Positions 43,165 through 52,003 of a stretch of DNA of 64,000 nt are shown piece after piece. The DNA is from JAJRTE01 sp964418585. Lineage in GTDB: Bacteria > Myxococcota_A > UBA796 > JAJRTE01. The stretch lies in assembly GCA_964418585.1 (NCBI GenBank), contig CAYQMG010000005.1:71176-135175 (forward strand). Direction: 5' to 3'. A model generated the notes under the pieces. The model worked only from the letters and a program-made list of their open reading frames with translations, was not told where the DNA came from and ran no database searches. Both the position numbers and the translations under genes were made by a program. Position 1 is the first letter of the stretch; each line of letters starts with the position of its first letter.

Positions 43165-44268
43165 TCATCTCGAGAACGTCGCACCGGTCATCCACCTGGA
43201 TGCCTTTTCGTATCCCTTCCGGTTGCCTGGCCAACGTTGGAGCGGCAGGGCCTGGTCCAGTGGGAGCCAGGCGTGGCGTTCGTGGGTGGCCGGGTCCAGG
43301 CGGACCTGGGCTTCGATGGACGCCTCGAGTGCGAAGCTATGCTCGCGGACGTAGCACGGGAAGGAGCAGTTCGGGGGGGACAGGACAGTGGGGTCCAGCG
43401 CGAACCCGTGCACGTAATCCAGGTCCTGGAGCTTTCCTCGAAGGCCGGTTTCCTCCCATACCTCCCGTCGGGCCGCCTGGTCCGGTCGTTCTCCCGGTTC
43501 GATCTTGCCCGTCACCGGCTGCCAAAACGGAGGTTCGCCCTTGCGTCTCAGGCAGAGCAACTCGAGACGGTCGGACCGGGAACGTCGGACCACCACCACT
43601 TGCACGGTCTCCAGGTCGAACGAACGTGGTTCCCAGGTCAGGTCGAATACCTCGGCGAAGTGCTCGAGAAGCGCTGTTTCCACCTCCGCTTCGTTCGGGG
43701 CGGTGCCCAGGAGCCTGGCCAGGGACGTCACGCCCCGGTCCCGGATACCGCAAGGGATGATGTGCTGGAACAGGGTGAGATCCGGGTCCACGTTGAATGC
43801 GAGTCCGTGGGAGGTCACCCAGCGGGATATGCGAACACCGATGGCGCCCAGCTTGTCCTGTCCCACCCAGACCCCGGCCAGTCCCGGCACACGCTCGGCC
43901 TCCACCCCAAACGTCCGGGCTGTGCGAATCATCACCTCCTCGAGCGCGTGGACGTAGCGGCCCACATTCTGCCATCGGCGCGGGAGTGCCAGGATGGGAT
44001 ACACCACGAGCTGGCCCGGACCGTGGTAGGTCACGTTCCCGCCTCGATCGCTCGTGTGGACCTCGATACCCCGGCGACACAACGCTTCGGGGGGAATCAG
44101 GATGTTCTCCGCCGCGGGTCGCCGCCCCGTGGTGTAGACGTGACGGTGCCGGACCGACAGCACCTGGTTCGCGATCCGGCCTGCTTGCCTGGCCTCGACA
44201 AGTTGGTGCTGCATGCGGGTCGCATCCTCGTACTCCACCAACCCAAGGGAGATCACTTCAGCTTTCAT
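43165..44268 (-). CDS. lipB: LipB octanoyltransferase fused to a Nudix hydrolase
   Basis: A 367-residue fusion. Residues 1-213 are octanoyl-ACP:protein transferase, with RGGNVTYHGPGQLVVYP, active-site K139 (DKLGAIGV) and C173 (IIPCGI). Residues about 220-367 are a Nudix domain whose box at 254-276 has every conserved residue (G-x5-E-x7-RE-x2-EE-x-G). LipB is normally about 210 residues, so the second domain is a genuine C-terminal addition in the same frame. The Nudix substrate is unknown; the flanking VRRSRSDRLELLCLRR suggests a dinucleotide or dihydroneopterin-type hydrolase. Between E2 and lipA on the minus strand. Confidence 0.92.
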   Translation of the reverse strand: MKAEVISLGLVEYEDATRMQHQLVEARQAGRIANQVLSVRHRHVYTTGRRPAAENILIPPEALCRRGIEVHTSDRGGNVTYHGPGQLVVYPILALPRRWQNVGRYVHALEEVMIRTARTFGVEAERVPGLAGVWVGQDKLGAIGVRISRWVTSHGLAFNVDPDLTLFQHIIPCGIRDRGVTSLARLLGTAPNEAEVETALLEHFAEVFDLTWEPRSFDLETVQVVVVRRSRSDRLELLCLRRKGEPPFWQPVTGKIEPGERPDQAARREVWEETGLRGKLQDLDYVHGFALDPTVLSPPNCSFPCYVREHSFALEASIEAQVRLDPATHERHAWLPLDQALPLQRWPGNRKGYEKASRWMTGATFSR

Positions 44269-44325
44269 GACTTCTTCCCCCTCGTCGACAGGAGCGGGGT
44301 CCGACCGGGTGTCAGCGCGCGAGCC

Positions 44326-45714
44326 TCAACCCATGAGGGACTCGTCGTAGGTCTCGAGGAACGTCTGAATGTGCGCAAGGAATCTCGAACCGGTCGCACC
44401 GTCCACCAGTCGATGGTCGTAGGAAAGGGAGAGCATCATGATCGAGCGGATGGCGATGGCGTCTCCCTCCGCGCTCTGGACCACCCAGGGCCTCTTCTGG
44501 ATTGCGCCAACGCCCAGAATGGCGACCTGGGGCTGGTTGATCACCGGGGTGCCGCCGAGGCTTCCAAACGAGCCGTAGTTGGTGATGCTGAATGTGCCAC
44601 CCTGGACTTCGTCCGGGTGCAGCTTCTTGGTTCGGGCGCGCACCGCCAGATCCTGTACTGCGCGGGCCAGGCCGAGAAAGCTTTTCTCATCTGCATTCCG
44701 GATCACCGGGACAATGAGGCCGCGTTCCAGGGCCACTGCCATGCCCAGGTGGATGTCCCGGTGGTAGACCACATCGTCTCCGAGAATCGAAGCGTTGCAA
44801 TCCGGGTAGGCCTTCAGCGCAGACAGGGTGGCCTGCAAAATGAACGGCATGAACGTCAGCTTCACGCCGGTTTGTTCCTCGAACGCCTCGCGGCGTGCTT
44901 CCCGAAGCCGCACGACTCGAGTCATGTCCACCTCGAGGAACGTGGCCACGTGGGCGGAGATGCGTTTGGACCAGGTCATGTGTTCGGCGATCAACCGTCG
45001 CATGGGCGACATGGGGCGGACTTCGTCCTGCGGGCCCGGCGTGACCAGGAACTGCGGTGGAATCTCCTGGTCCGGCCGGGGGGCGGTGGGGGAAGCCGGG
45101 GGCGTGGGGGGACGACCGGGCCGGGTTTCGGATGGCTTCGTAGCTTCCGGGTGGCTCCTCTGCCCGGTGTCGCGGGCACCGGCCTGGCGTGCGATGTGGG
45201 CCAGGATATCCTGCTTGGTGACGCGCCCGGACAGGCCTGTACCGCGGACCGTTCGGATGTCGATCCCGTGTTCAGCCGCGATCCGTCGGACCAGGGGAGA
45301 ACTGCGTGTGCGACGGAGCGTGGCCGCGTCCTGGTCCTCGAGGGACTCCGCTCCGGACGCCTCGGCCCCCTCGTCAGGTCGGGAGGAGGCGGTTTCCGGG
45401 GCATCCGAGTCGGCGTCCGTACTGCTTTCGCGGGGCGAAGCGTCCCGGCTGGGGAGCCCCCCTGCCGGCAGTGGCTCGCTGGAAATGGTCGCCACCTTGG
45501 TGTTGATCTCCACCGTGGTGCCTTCCGGCGCCAGGATTTCGGCGAGGTACCCCGATACCGGGGCGGGGATTTCGGAATCGACCTTGTCCGTGGAGATCTC
45601 GAAAAGCGCCTCGTCCTGTTCGACGCGGTCTCCCACCTGCTTCAGCCACCGGGTGATGGTCCCCTGGGCCACACTTTCCCCCATCTGGGGCATGATGACG
45701 TCGTGGAGTTCCAT
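44326..45714 (-). CDS. 2-oxoacid dehydrogenase E2, dihydrolipoamide acyltransferase
   Basis: A 462-residue acyltransferase core of a 2-oxoacid dehydrogenase. One lipoyl domain (residues 1-75, lipoylated K44 in STDKVDSE), an acidic and Pro-rich linker, and an E3-binding domain (SPLVRRIAAEHGIDIRTVRG) come first. The catalytic domain follows, with SYDHRLVDGATGSRFL near the C-terminus. The KVDSEIPAP lipoyl loop is closer to branched-chain and 2-oxoglutarate E2s than to pyruvate E2. The partner E1 genes are not in the window. It lies 17 bp behind lpdA. Confidence 0.92.
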   Translation of the reverse strand: MELHDVIMPQMGESVAQGTITRWLKQVGDRVEQDEALFEISTDKVDSEIPAPVSGYLAEILAPEGTTVEINTKVATISSEPLPAGGLPSRDASPRESSTDADSDAPETASSRPDEGAEASGAESLEDQDAATLRRTRSSPLVRRIAAEHGIDIRTVRGTGLSGRVTKQDILAHIARQAGARDTGQRSHPEATKPSETRPGRPPTPPASPTAPRPDQEIPPQFLVTPGPQDEVRPMSPMRRLIAEHMTWSKRISAHVATFLEVDMTRVVRLREARREAFEEQTGVKLTFMPFILQATLSALKAYPDCNASILGDDVVYHRDIHLGMAVALERGLIVPVIRNADEKSFLGLARAVQDLAVRARTKKLHPDEVQGGTFSITNYGSFGSLGGTPVINQPQVAILGVGAIQKRPWVVQSAEGDAIAIRSIMMLSLSYDHRLVDGATGSRFLAHIQTFLETYDESLMG

Positions 45715-45731
45715 GGTGTCTCACCTGACCA

Positions 45732-47144
45732 CTAGATGTGAATCGCATGCCCGAGCGCTGCGTGCGCACCCTCCAGGATGGCTTCGGACAGCGTCGGATG
45801 AGGATGAATGACGCGCGCCAGCGCCTCCGTGGTCGCCTCCAGATCCAGTGCAGCCACGCCCTCGGCGATGAGGTTGGTGGCTCCGGCGCCCACGATGTGG
45901 ATCCCCAGCAGTTCGTCGTACCGCTTTTCGGTCACCACCTTGACCAGGCCGTCCCGCTCGCCGAGAATGGCCGCCTTGGCATTCACCGGGTAGGGGAAAC
46001 GGCCCACCCGCACCTCGTAGCCTCTGGCTCGAGCCTCCGCCTCGGTCAGGCCCACGCTGGCAACCTCGGGCGCGCAGTAGGTGCAGGAAGGGACGTGATC
46101 GTAGTCGATGGGGTAACACGGCCGGCCCGCCATGTGTTCCACCGCCAGGATACCTTCCGCCGAGGCCACGTGCGCGAGTTGTGGCGTGTCGACCACGTCG
46201 CCGATGGCGAAAAGACCGGGTTGGTCGGTCTCCATGAACGAGTCGACCCGGATGTACCCTCGTTCCACCACCGCGGCGGTGTTCTCGAGCCCGATGTCCT
46301 GGGTCACGGGTGCCCTGCCCACTGCGACCAGCAGGTGGGTGGCCTCTACCGGCTGGACCGTCCCCTCGCCGACCTTCACCTCCAGGTGTACCCCTCCTTC
46401 GGTGCGTGTGACCCCGGTCACCGTGGCATTGGTGAGGATTTTCAGCCCGCGCCTGGACAGGGCCCTGGTCAGCGTGTCGGAGATCTCCTCGTCCTCCAGC
46501 GGCAGGATCCTCGGCAGCATTTCGATGAGGGTCACACGGGACCCGAATCGCTGGAACATGGAGGCGAATTCCACACCCACCGCACCGGCCCCGACCACGA
46601 CGAGAGACTCGGGTACCGCCTGGATATGAAACATGTCGTCTGAATCGAGTATCCGCTCGTGGTCCACCGGAAACGTGGGAAGATCCCGGCAGACCGAACC
46701 GGTGGCCACGATGATGTGGCGCGCCTCGAGGCGGCGCTCGGCCCCGTCCGGCGCGGTCACCAGGACGCGCCCCGGAGTCTCGAGCCGTCCCTCGCCGTGC
46801 ACCACGGCCACCCCGTTCTTTTTCATCAAGAATTCGATGCCCTTGGCATTCTTGTTGACCACCCGATCTTTGTAGGCGTGCATCCGTTCCAGATCGAGCT
46901 GGACTTCGGCGGTGACCACGCCGAACTTGCGTCCCTGACGTGCCTCCTCCAGCAACGTCGCCGTGTGGAGCATCGCCTTGGTCGGAATGCAGCCTCGATG
47001 CAGACAGGTGCCGCCAAGTTTCCGGGATTTTTCGACGATCGCCGTCTTCAGGCCCAGTTGGCCCGCGCGGATGGCCGCCACATAACCTCCAGGACCGCTT
47101 CCGATGATGACGAGATCGTATCGTGGAGCCTGCTCGTCGCCCAC
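45732..47144 (-). CDS. lpdA: Dihydrolipoamide dehydrogenase (E3)
   Basis: A 470-residue flavoprotein regenerating oxidised lipoamide with NAD+. FAD motif IIGSGPGGYVAAIRA, redox disulfide C47-C52 in GGTCLHRGCIPTK, NAD motif VVGAGAVGVEFA, and C-terminal active-site HPHPTLSEA are all present. CLHRGC instead of CLNVGC is a mild variant common in bacteria. A GTG at 47144 with AGGAGG about 9 nt upstream is preferred to the upstream ATG at 47171. Confidence 0.95.
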   Translation of the reverse strand: MGDEQAPRYDLVIIGSGPGGYVAAIRAGQLGLKTAIVEKSRKLGGTCLHRGCIPTKAMLHTATLLEEARQGRKFGVVTAEVQLDLERMHAYKDRVVNKNAKGIEFLMKKNGVAVVHGEGRLETPGRVLVTAPDGAERRLEARHIIVATGSVCRDLPTFPVDHERILDSDDMFHIQAVPESLVVVGAGAVGVEFASMFQRFGSRVTLIEMLPRILPLEDEEISDTLTRALSRRGLKILTNATVTGVTRTEGGVHLEVKVGEGTVQPVEATHLLVAVGRAPVTQDIGLENTAAVVERGYIRVDSFMETDQPGLFAIGDVVDTPQLAHVASAEGILAVEHMAGRPCYPIDYDHVPSCTYCAPEVASVGLTEAEARARGYEVRVGRFPYPVNAKAAILGERDGLVKVVTEKRYDELLGIHIVGAGATNLIAEGVAALDLEATTEALARVIHPHPTLSEAILEGAHAALGHAIHI

Positions 47145-47310
47145 GGTGTACTTCCTCCTTGCAGTACGCACGGCCGCACGCGGCCCGGAACATCCGGTCG
47201 GACCGGCGTCGGCGGACCGCGCCGTTCAGTGCAGAACAATGATAGCGGTCGAGGGGGCTCTGTCCAGCGGTGAGGCTGCGATTCGGGAAGCAGGGTCGAC
47301 CAGAGGGGGG

Positions 47311-47955
47311 TTACCCGGCGAGCGCGCCGAGAATTCGGTTCGGGTCCACGCTCCCGGGACGCACGATTGAAATCGGATCCTCGCTCACGTCGACCAGGGT
47401 GGAGTTGTGGCTCACCGTGATGTCGCCGGCATCCACGAGGACCTCGAGGGTACGTCCGAAGTTTTTCTTCACCTGCGCCACAGACTGGGCGCCTTTCCTG
47501 GAAGAAAGGTTGGCCGAGGACACCAGCACCGGCCCACCGAAGCGCTTCACGATCTGTCGGGAGAGACTGTCCTCCGGGACGCGCATGCCCAGCCATCCCT
47601 TCGCCTTGGTCAAGGCCTTCCGAACCTTCGGATGCAAGTCCTCGCTGGCCTTGAACAACAACGTCACCGGACCCGGCCAGAAAGCGTGAATCAGCCTCCG
47701 GGCATTCTCGGAGACATCGGCAGCCAGGCGGTCGACCCAGCTCGAGTCCGGGATGAACACGAGCGCGGGCGCGTTCTTCATTCTGCACTTGGCCTGAAGC
47801 AGCGCCGTGACCGCCGCCGGGGACTCGAGGGCTGCCATCAGCTTGTACCCGGACGGGGAGGGGATGCAGATGATACGTTCCTGGCGCAACGTCTCACTGA
47901 TCTCCTGCACGATACCCGGGTTCGCCTTGAGTTCTGCAAGCGTGACCGTTCGCAA
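47311..47955 (-). CDS. Divergent YrdC/Sua5 family protein
   Basis: A 214-residue YrdC-fold protein. The family normally makes threonylcarbamoyl-AMP for tRNA t6A. Recognisable parts are ALVFIPDSSW, FWPGPVTLLF, LGMRVPEDS, GGPVLVSSANLSS and the terminal SIVRPGSV. The N-terminal substrate motif, normally PTETVYGL, reads PSPSGYKL here, and the K-x-R strand reads KCRMKNAP. It may be a paralogue with altered function, not the t6A enzyme. Translation starts at TTG with GAGGAGG 5 nt upstream. It precedes no obvious partner. Confidence 0.8.
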   Translation of the reverse strand: MRTVTLAELKANPGIVQEISETLRQERIICIPSPSGYKLMAALESPAAVTALLQAKCRMKNAPALVFIPDSSWVDRLAADVSENARRLIHAFWPGPVTLLFKASEDLHPKVRKALTKAKGWLGMRVPEDSLSRQIVKRFGGPVLVSSANLSSRKGAQSVAQVKKNFGRTLEVLVDAGDITVSHNSTLVDVSEDPISIVRPGSVDPNRILGALAG

Positions 47956-48087
47956 CGTCGCCTCCTCGTCTTGGTCGATGGAAACCGGGTCGGTTCATCG
48001 GCCGCCCCCGCAGCGGAAACGGCTTCAATCCCCGGCAACTTACTCGACCATTATAACCTCCCTCCGTCAGGTTGGGGCGTGATTCCT

Positions 48088-49293
48088 TCAGGGCGTTCCC
48101 GGGATATGTACCCGGAACGCTTCCAGTTCATCCTGCGATGACCGGCCAGGCAAAAGCGAGACCCGAATCGCGTTGGTGTCATGCTCCGCATGCACCTGCA
48201 CCGGCTTGCCCTTCGTCACCTCGAGCGGTGGCGTACAAAACTGGAATTTCTGGAGCCAGGCCGGACACTCAGGCGGGTCCACAGGCTTCCAGGTGTCGAT
48301 GTGGTTTTCCGCGTCGGTATGGATACGTTGCCATTTCACCACGAGGTGGCAGGTCCCGCTTTCTGTGGGGGTCACCTCGATCACCTTGTCCTCCGGGAGG
48401 ATTTCCCCGGTGGTGAAATCGAAGTGGAACAGTTCGAATGGTTCTGAGAGCACACGATGGGAGTAGTTGGAGAGGAGGTCGCCATAGTCGCGGCCGCCGA
48501 GGAGCCGGTTGAAGGGGCTCAGGTCGAACCCGGAGACCTTGTCGACCACTCCAAGTTTGTACGCCTCCACACTTTCCACGAGCAGGCCGAAGGCGGTGGC
48601 GGAGCAGGGGATCAACGTGGCGTCCCGGGTCAGTAGGCGTCTTCGGGCGTCGGCGGAGATGGCCACGATGTTTTCCGCCAGGGTGTCGTTGCCGAGCAGT
48701 TCTGCGGTCATCACGTCGGCCCGTTCGGGCAGTTCGACCCCCAATCTCACCTCGGTGGAGTAGTAGGGGGAGAGCACGGTGATCCGGTCGCTCATGCCGT
48801 GGGCGGCGATGATTTCGCGGGCCACGTTGCCTATCGTACCGTTGACCTCCACCGTGTAGACGTGTCTGGCCCCGGCTTCCACCGCCATGAGGGCCAGGAG
48901 GCCGGATCCGGTGCCGATGTCGAGCACGATCGAATCGGGGGTTACGGCGCGCTTGATGGCGCGGTAGAAACACTGGTTGCGTTCCTCGTCGTTCATCATG
49001 CGGAAGTGCCACACCCGCACACGTTCCTGGTAGAGCCAGTCGCGTTTCTGGATCACCTGGCGGTTGCCGGGTTGGATCCGTAGGGCACGGTCGTAGTAGG
49101 CGATTCCCTGGTCCTTGCGGTCCCCGGCCCTGGAGCAGAGGTCTCCCAGGATCACGAGCGTCTCGAAGTCGTCGGGCAGTATCCGGAGCACTTCCTTGTA
49201 GTAGTTGATGGCAGGTCCGTAGCGGCCTTCTCTGGCCGCCTTGTTCCCCAGCATCCGCAACGCATGCAACTCGTCCCTGGTTTCTCTGTCCAT
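48088..49293 (-). CDS. TPR plus PRMT-like methyltransferase (PRMT9-type)
   Basis: A 401-residue protein with two to three N-terminal TPR units (residues about 10-80) and a class I methyltransferase resembling eukaryotic PRMT7/9. Motif I is VLDIGTGSGLL (123-133), preceded by VWHFRMMNDEERN. The double-E loop is exact: E198 and E207 separated by eight residues. The THW-loop position appears as PAW, so its His is missing. The C-terminal beta-barrel strand set (LVVKWQRI, KPVQVHAEHD) agrees. GGAGGAGG precedes the ATG at 49293. Arginine methylation of an unknown target is inferred. Confidence 0.8.
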   Translation of the reverse strand: MDRETRDELHALRMLGNKAAREGRYGPAINYYKEVLRILPDDFETLVILGDLCSRAGDRKDQGIAYYDRALRIQPGNRQVIQKRDWLYQERVRVWHFRMMNDEERNQCFYRAIKRAVTPDSIVLDIGTGSGLLALMAVEAGARHVYTVEVNGTIGNVAREIIAAHGMSDRITVLSPYYSTEVRLGVELPERADVMTAELLGNDTLAENIVAISADARRRLLTRDATLIPCSATAFGLLVESVEAYKLGVVDKVSGFDLSPFNRLLGGRDYGDLLSNYSHRVLSEPFELFHFDFTTGEILPEDKVIEVTPTESGTCHLVVKWQRIHTDAENHIDTWKPVDPPECPAWLQKFQFCTPPLEVTKGKPVQVHAEHDTNAIRVSLLPGRSSQDELEAFRVHIPGTP

Positions 49294-49573
49294 CGAATCG
49301 GTTCCTCCTCCGCGCAACTCGTCCTGCAACCGCTTCATCGCATGACGGCAATGACCGCGTGGCGCCCTCCGAACGCCCCGGTACGCGTTTCGCACGCTGT
49401 TGGGACAACCCTACTTGCCACCGCCAGGAAGTGCAACGGTATTGTGTTTCGAGGGCTGGAAAGGCGCAGTGGCGGCGTGCCGGAGTGGGGTGGAGGCCGG
49501 AGCCGGGTCGGGAAGATGGGGGAGGGCGTCTCGGGTCGGGAAATGCGGGGATGAAGCCGCACTCCGCTCGGAC

Positions 49574-49942
49574 TCAAGCGTCCCCGGGTTCTCCGATGGC
49601 GCGTTTGACGGTCTGGATGAATTCGTCGGGGTCCACCGGCTTGTCGAACACAGCAAAGGGCTTGGTCACAGCAAGGTGCCTGCCCGAAAGACCGCTGATC
49701 ACGATGATCGGGATCTGACTCAGTTCCTTGTTCCTGCTCAGGTTCCGGTACATGTCCGTTCCGGTCTGCCGGGGCATCATCAGGTCCAGGGTGATCAGGT
49801 CCGGCTTCTCCCGTTTTGCGATCTCCAGGCCTTCGATCCCGTTCTCGGCCACGACCACCTCGTAGCCATGCTTTTTCAGCGCTGTCCGCAGGAATACCGC
49901 AACATCCGGCTCATCGTCGACGACGAGTACCTTCTTGGCCAT
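49574..49942 (-). CDS. Single-domain response regulator
   Basis: A 122-residue CheY-like receiver without output domain. The acidic pocket DDE (9-11), phosphoacceptor D53 (LDLMMP), the Ser in VISGLSG (residue 83) and K101 (DKPVD) are intact. GGAG precedes the ATG. Encoded 14 bp behind the PAS histidine kinase, which is its likely phosphodonor. Confidence 0.92.
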   Translation of the reverse strand: MAKKVLVVDDEPDVAVFLRTALKKHGYEVVVAENGIEGLEIAKREKPDLITLDLMMPRQTGTDMYRNLSRNKELSQIPIIVISGLSGRHLAVTKPFAVFDKPVDPDEFIQTVKRAIGEPGDA

Positions 49943-49956
49943 CTCGTTTTCTCCTT

Positions 49957-51633
49957 TCAGGCTCTGGGTTCGTCGGGTTCCTCTCCTTCCGCCACCGCTG
50001 GAAGGGACTGGGAAGGGAGCACGATCCGGAATGTCGTCCCTTTTCCCTCCTCGGTGGAGATGTGAATCTTCCCCCGATGTTCTTCCACTATTTGCTGAAC
50101 CACCAGCAGGCCCAGTCCAGTGCCATGAAGCCCCTTGGTGGAAAAGAAACGCTCAAAAATGCGCTCGCTGGTCTCCTCGGGCATGCCCGCTCCGTTGTCC
50201 GACACCTCAAAAAGGACCCCGTCCGGCTCCGCCCGGTGGCAACCGATACGCACCCTGTGCCGCTTGGCCTCGGCCTGGGGGTCGAATCGACAGGCATCGA
50301 TTGCATTGGACACCAGGTTGGAGAGCAAGTTGTGCAGTCCGCTCGGATCAAAGTTGCCGAAAAAGGGCTCGGCGTCCACATCCAGCTCGAGTTCGATCCG
50401 GTCCGCAGCCGCTCGTTGAACGAAGAGAGCGTACACGTCTCGAGCAATCTCGGCGGGACAGACATCCGGTTCCGGCCGGGGCGTCCGGTCCTTGGATGCG
50501 CGCAGCAGATCGCGGGTGATTCGGGACACCCGTTCCACGTTGCGCTCCACCATCTTCCATCCTTCGTCGACCAGCGCCTGGTCTCCGCTCTCCAGGCCGG
50601 TGTTCACCACGTAGATCCCGCCCTCCAGTCCCATCAAGATGTTCTTGATCCGGTGCGCCATCTCCGAGACTGCCAGGCCCACCATGGCCAGCCGGCGCTG
50701 CAACTGCTTCACCTCGGTGATGTTCGTCGCAACCTCCATCACCGCGGAAATCTCACCGTCTTCATCGCGAATCGGCATCGAGTAGACGATCAACGATATC
50801 TCCTCGCCCCCCCCGGTCGTGACCGTCTCCTCGCTGAAATGAACCTCCCCATCCGCCAGCGTCCGCTCCACCGGGCAGCCGTCGCAGATCCGATCCCGTC
50901 CCTTGTAGACCTCGTGACAGTGGCGCCCCACCGCATCCCCAAAATCCCGCCGAAACCAGTCATTGCTCTCGATGATTCGAAACGAACGGTCTTGCACCGT
51001 GATGTAGCACGGCACGCTGTCGAACAGTTGCTGAAAATGCGCCTTGCTCCGCTCCAACTCCCGCCTCAGTCGCGCAGCCTCGGTCACGTCGACCGACATC
51101 TCGATCACTCCTTCCACCCGTCCCCGGGCATCCCGGAGCGGAGCCGCGGTCATCACCACCTCCCGCGTCTCCCCAGACAGCGTCGTGACCGTCTGCTCTT
51201 TCGCACGGGTCTCCCCCTGAGCAAGCGCCTCCAGGGCTGGACAATCCGGACAGGGCGTCGAACGGCGCCGGATGACTTCGTGGCACAGCCGGCCCCTGCA
51301 CTCCCCAAAATCCTCGATAAATAATCGGTTTGCGTCCAGTACCCGCAAGTCTCGATCAAGCACCACAAGGTGCGCAGGCAGCGCATCGTGCCACGCCGAA
51401 AGTCGCCCCCATCGACCTCGAGCCAGCCTCCACAGCCACACACCCATGCCCACTGCGTAGAACACCAGCAAAGGGACCGCCACTCCGGGCGGGCAGGTCA
51501 CCCCCACCAGGCCCACCCCAAGGGACGCCACCGTCACCCACACCAGGCCCCGACGCACATCGGGCCGGGCCGACACCTGCCCACCGTCGCCGGTCACCCG
51601 TTTCGTGCCCCCCCCTGATCGCCCCGTCAACAC
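49957..51633 (-). CDS. Membrane PAS-PAS histidine kinase with paired Cys motifs
   Basis: A 558-residue sensor kinase: two membrane helices (about 30-50 and 52-70), two PAS domains (about 85-185 and 200-305), a HisKA-type helix with H327 (EMAHRIKN) and an HATPase domain (NLLSNLVSNAIDACRF, DNGAGMPEE, GTGLGLLVV). Each PAS carries the same C-x10-C-x2-C-P pattern: C117/C128/C131 and C239/C250/C253. This could hold a metal, haem or iron-sulfur centre or a redox switch. A GTG start with GGGAGG upstream is used. It faces away from the Hmc-like operon across a shared 577-bp region. Confidence 0.88.
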   Translation of the reverse strand: MLTGRSGGGTKRVTGDGGQVSARPDVRRGLVWVTVASLGVGLVGVTCPPGVAVPLLVFYAVGMGVWLWRLARGRWGRLSAWHDALPAHLVVLDRDLRVLDANRLFIEDFGECRGRLCHEVIRRRSTPCPDCPALEALAQGETRAKEQTVTTLSGETREVVMTAAPLRDARGRVEGVIEMSVDVTEAARLRRELERSKAHFQQLFDSVPCYITVQDRSFRIIESNDWFRRDFGDAVGRHCHEVYKGRDRICDGCPVERTLADGEVHFSEETVTTGGGEEISLIVYSMPIRDEDGEISAVMEVATNITEVKQLQRRLAMVGLAVSEMAHRIKNILMGLEGGIYVVNTGLESGDQALVDEGWKMVERNVERVSRITRDLLRASKDRTPRPEPDVCPAEIARDVYALFVQRAAADRIELELDVDAEPFFGNFDPSGLHNLLSNLVSNAIDACRFDPQAEAKRHRVRIGCHRAEPDGVLFEVSDNGAGMPEETSERIFERFFSTKGLHGTGLGLLVVQQIVEEHRGKIHISTEEGKGTTFRIVLPSQSLPAVAEGEEPDEPRA

Positions 51634-51718
51634 CGGACCCCCTCCCTTGCCCCTTCACGCCGATTGCACCTTGGCAGGCCTTCAGGCGCAAATTTTTTTC
51701 CGAAAAGGTGTTTCGGTC

Positions 51719-51747
51719 GTGTTGCGATATGTTTCAACACCGCAACC
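51719..51747. promoter_or_regulatory. Inverted-repeat element, possible enhancer site
   Basis: GTGTTG...CAACAC (51719-51740) and GTTGCG...CGCAAC interleave here. The half-site GTTGC/GCAAC returns in the palindromes at 51927. The spacing of 250 bp upstream of the sigma-54-like promoter suits an enhancer-binding protein. Confidence 0.35.
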
Positions 51748-51926
51748 TTTCCCTCTGCACATCTGGTTCCTCTTCCATGCACCCGCGCAATGCGCTTCGT
51801 TTTCAGTCTCGTGACATCCAACTTGGCGCAGAGACAGAGATTCGATTGTATCAGGTGCGGCGATGGCATTGCATGGTCTTTGAGTATCCGAATGGAGGAT
51901 TGATAGGGAGGGGGTGGCATGTTTCC

Positions 51927-51951
51927 ATGTTGCAACATTGTTTCATGAAAC
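51927..51951. promoter_or_regulatory. Tandem palindromes, possible enhancer site
   Basis: ATGTTGCAACAT (51927-51938) and GTTTCATGAAAC (51940-51951) are two perfect 12-bp palindromes separated by one base, about 40 bp upstream of the sigma-54-like promoter. A further TTGCAAC half-site follows at 51960. Confidence 0.4.
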
Positions 51952-51986
51952 CTGGACGTTTGCAACCTTGCCATTGAAACTCATTC

Positions 51987-52003
51987 TGGCTCGAGGATCG
52001 CGC
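51987..52003 (+). promoter_or_regulatory. Sigma-54-like promoter of the Hmc/Tmc operon
   Basis: TGGCTCG-AGGA-TCGCG keeps the essential GG-N10-GC spacing and matches TGGCACG-N4-TTGCA at 9 of 12 positions. The predicted start near 52014 gives a leader of about 197 nt before tmcD. Confidence 0.5.

Noticed and set aside
51627..51974. 115-residue minus-strand frame in the AT-richer region
   Set aside because: It overlaps the kinase start, has no ribosome site, and covers inverted repeats typical of regulatory DNA.
51719..51990. CRISPR-like GTTTC/GAAAC and ATTGAAAC fragments
   Set aside because: No repeat of 20 or more bases recurs at regular spacing and there are no cas genes; the fragments are short palindromes.
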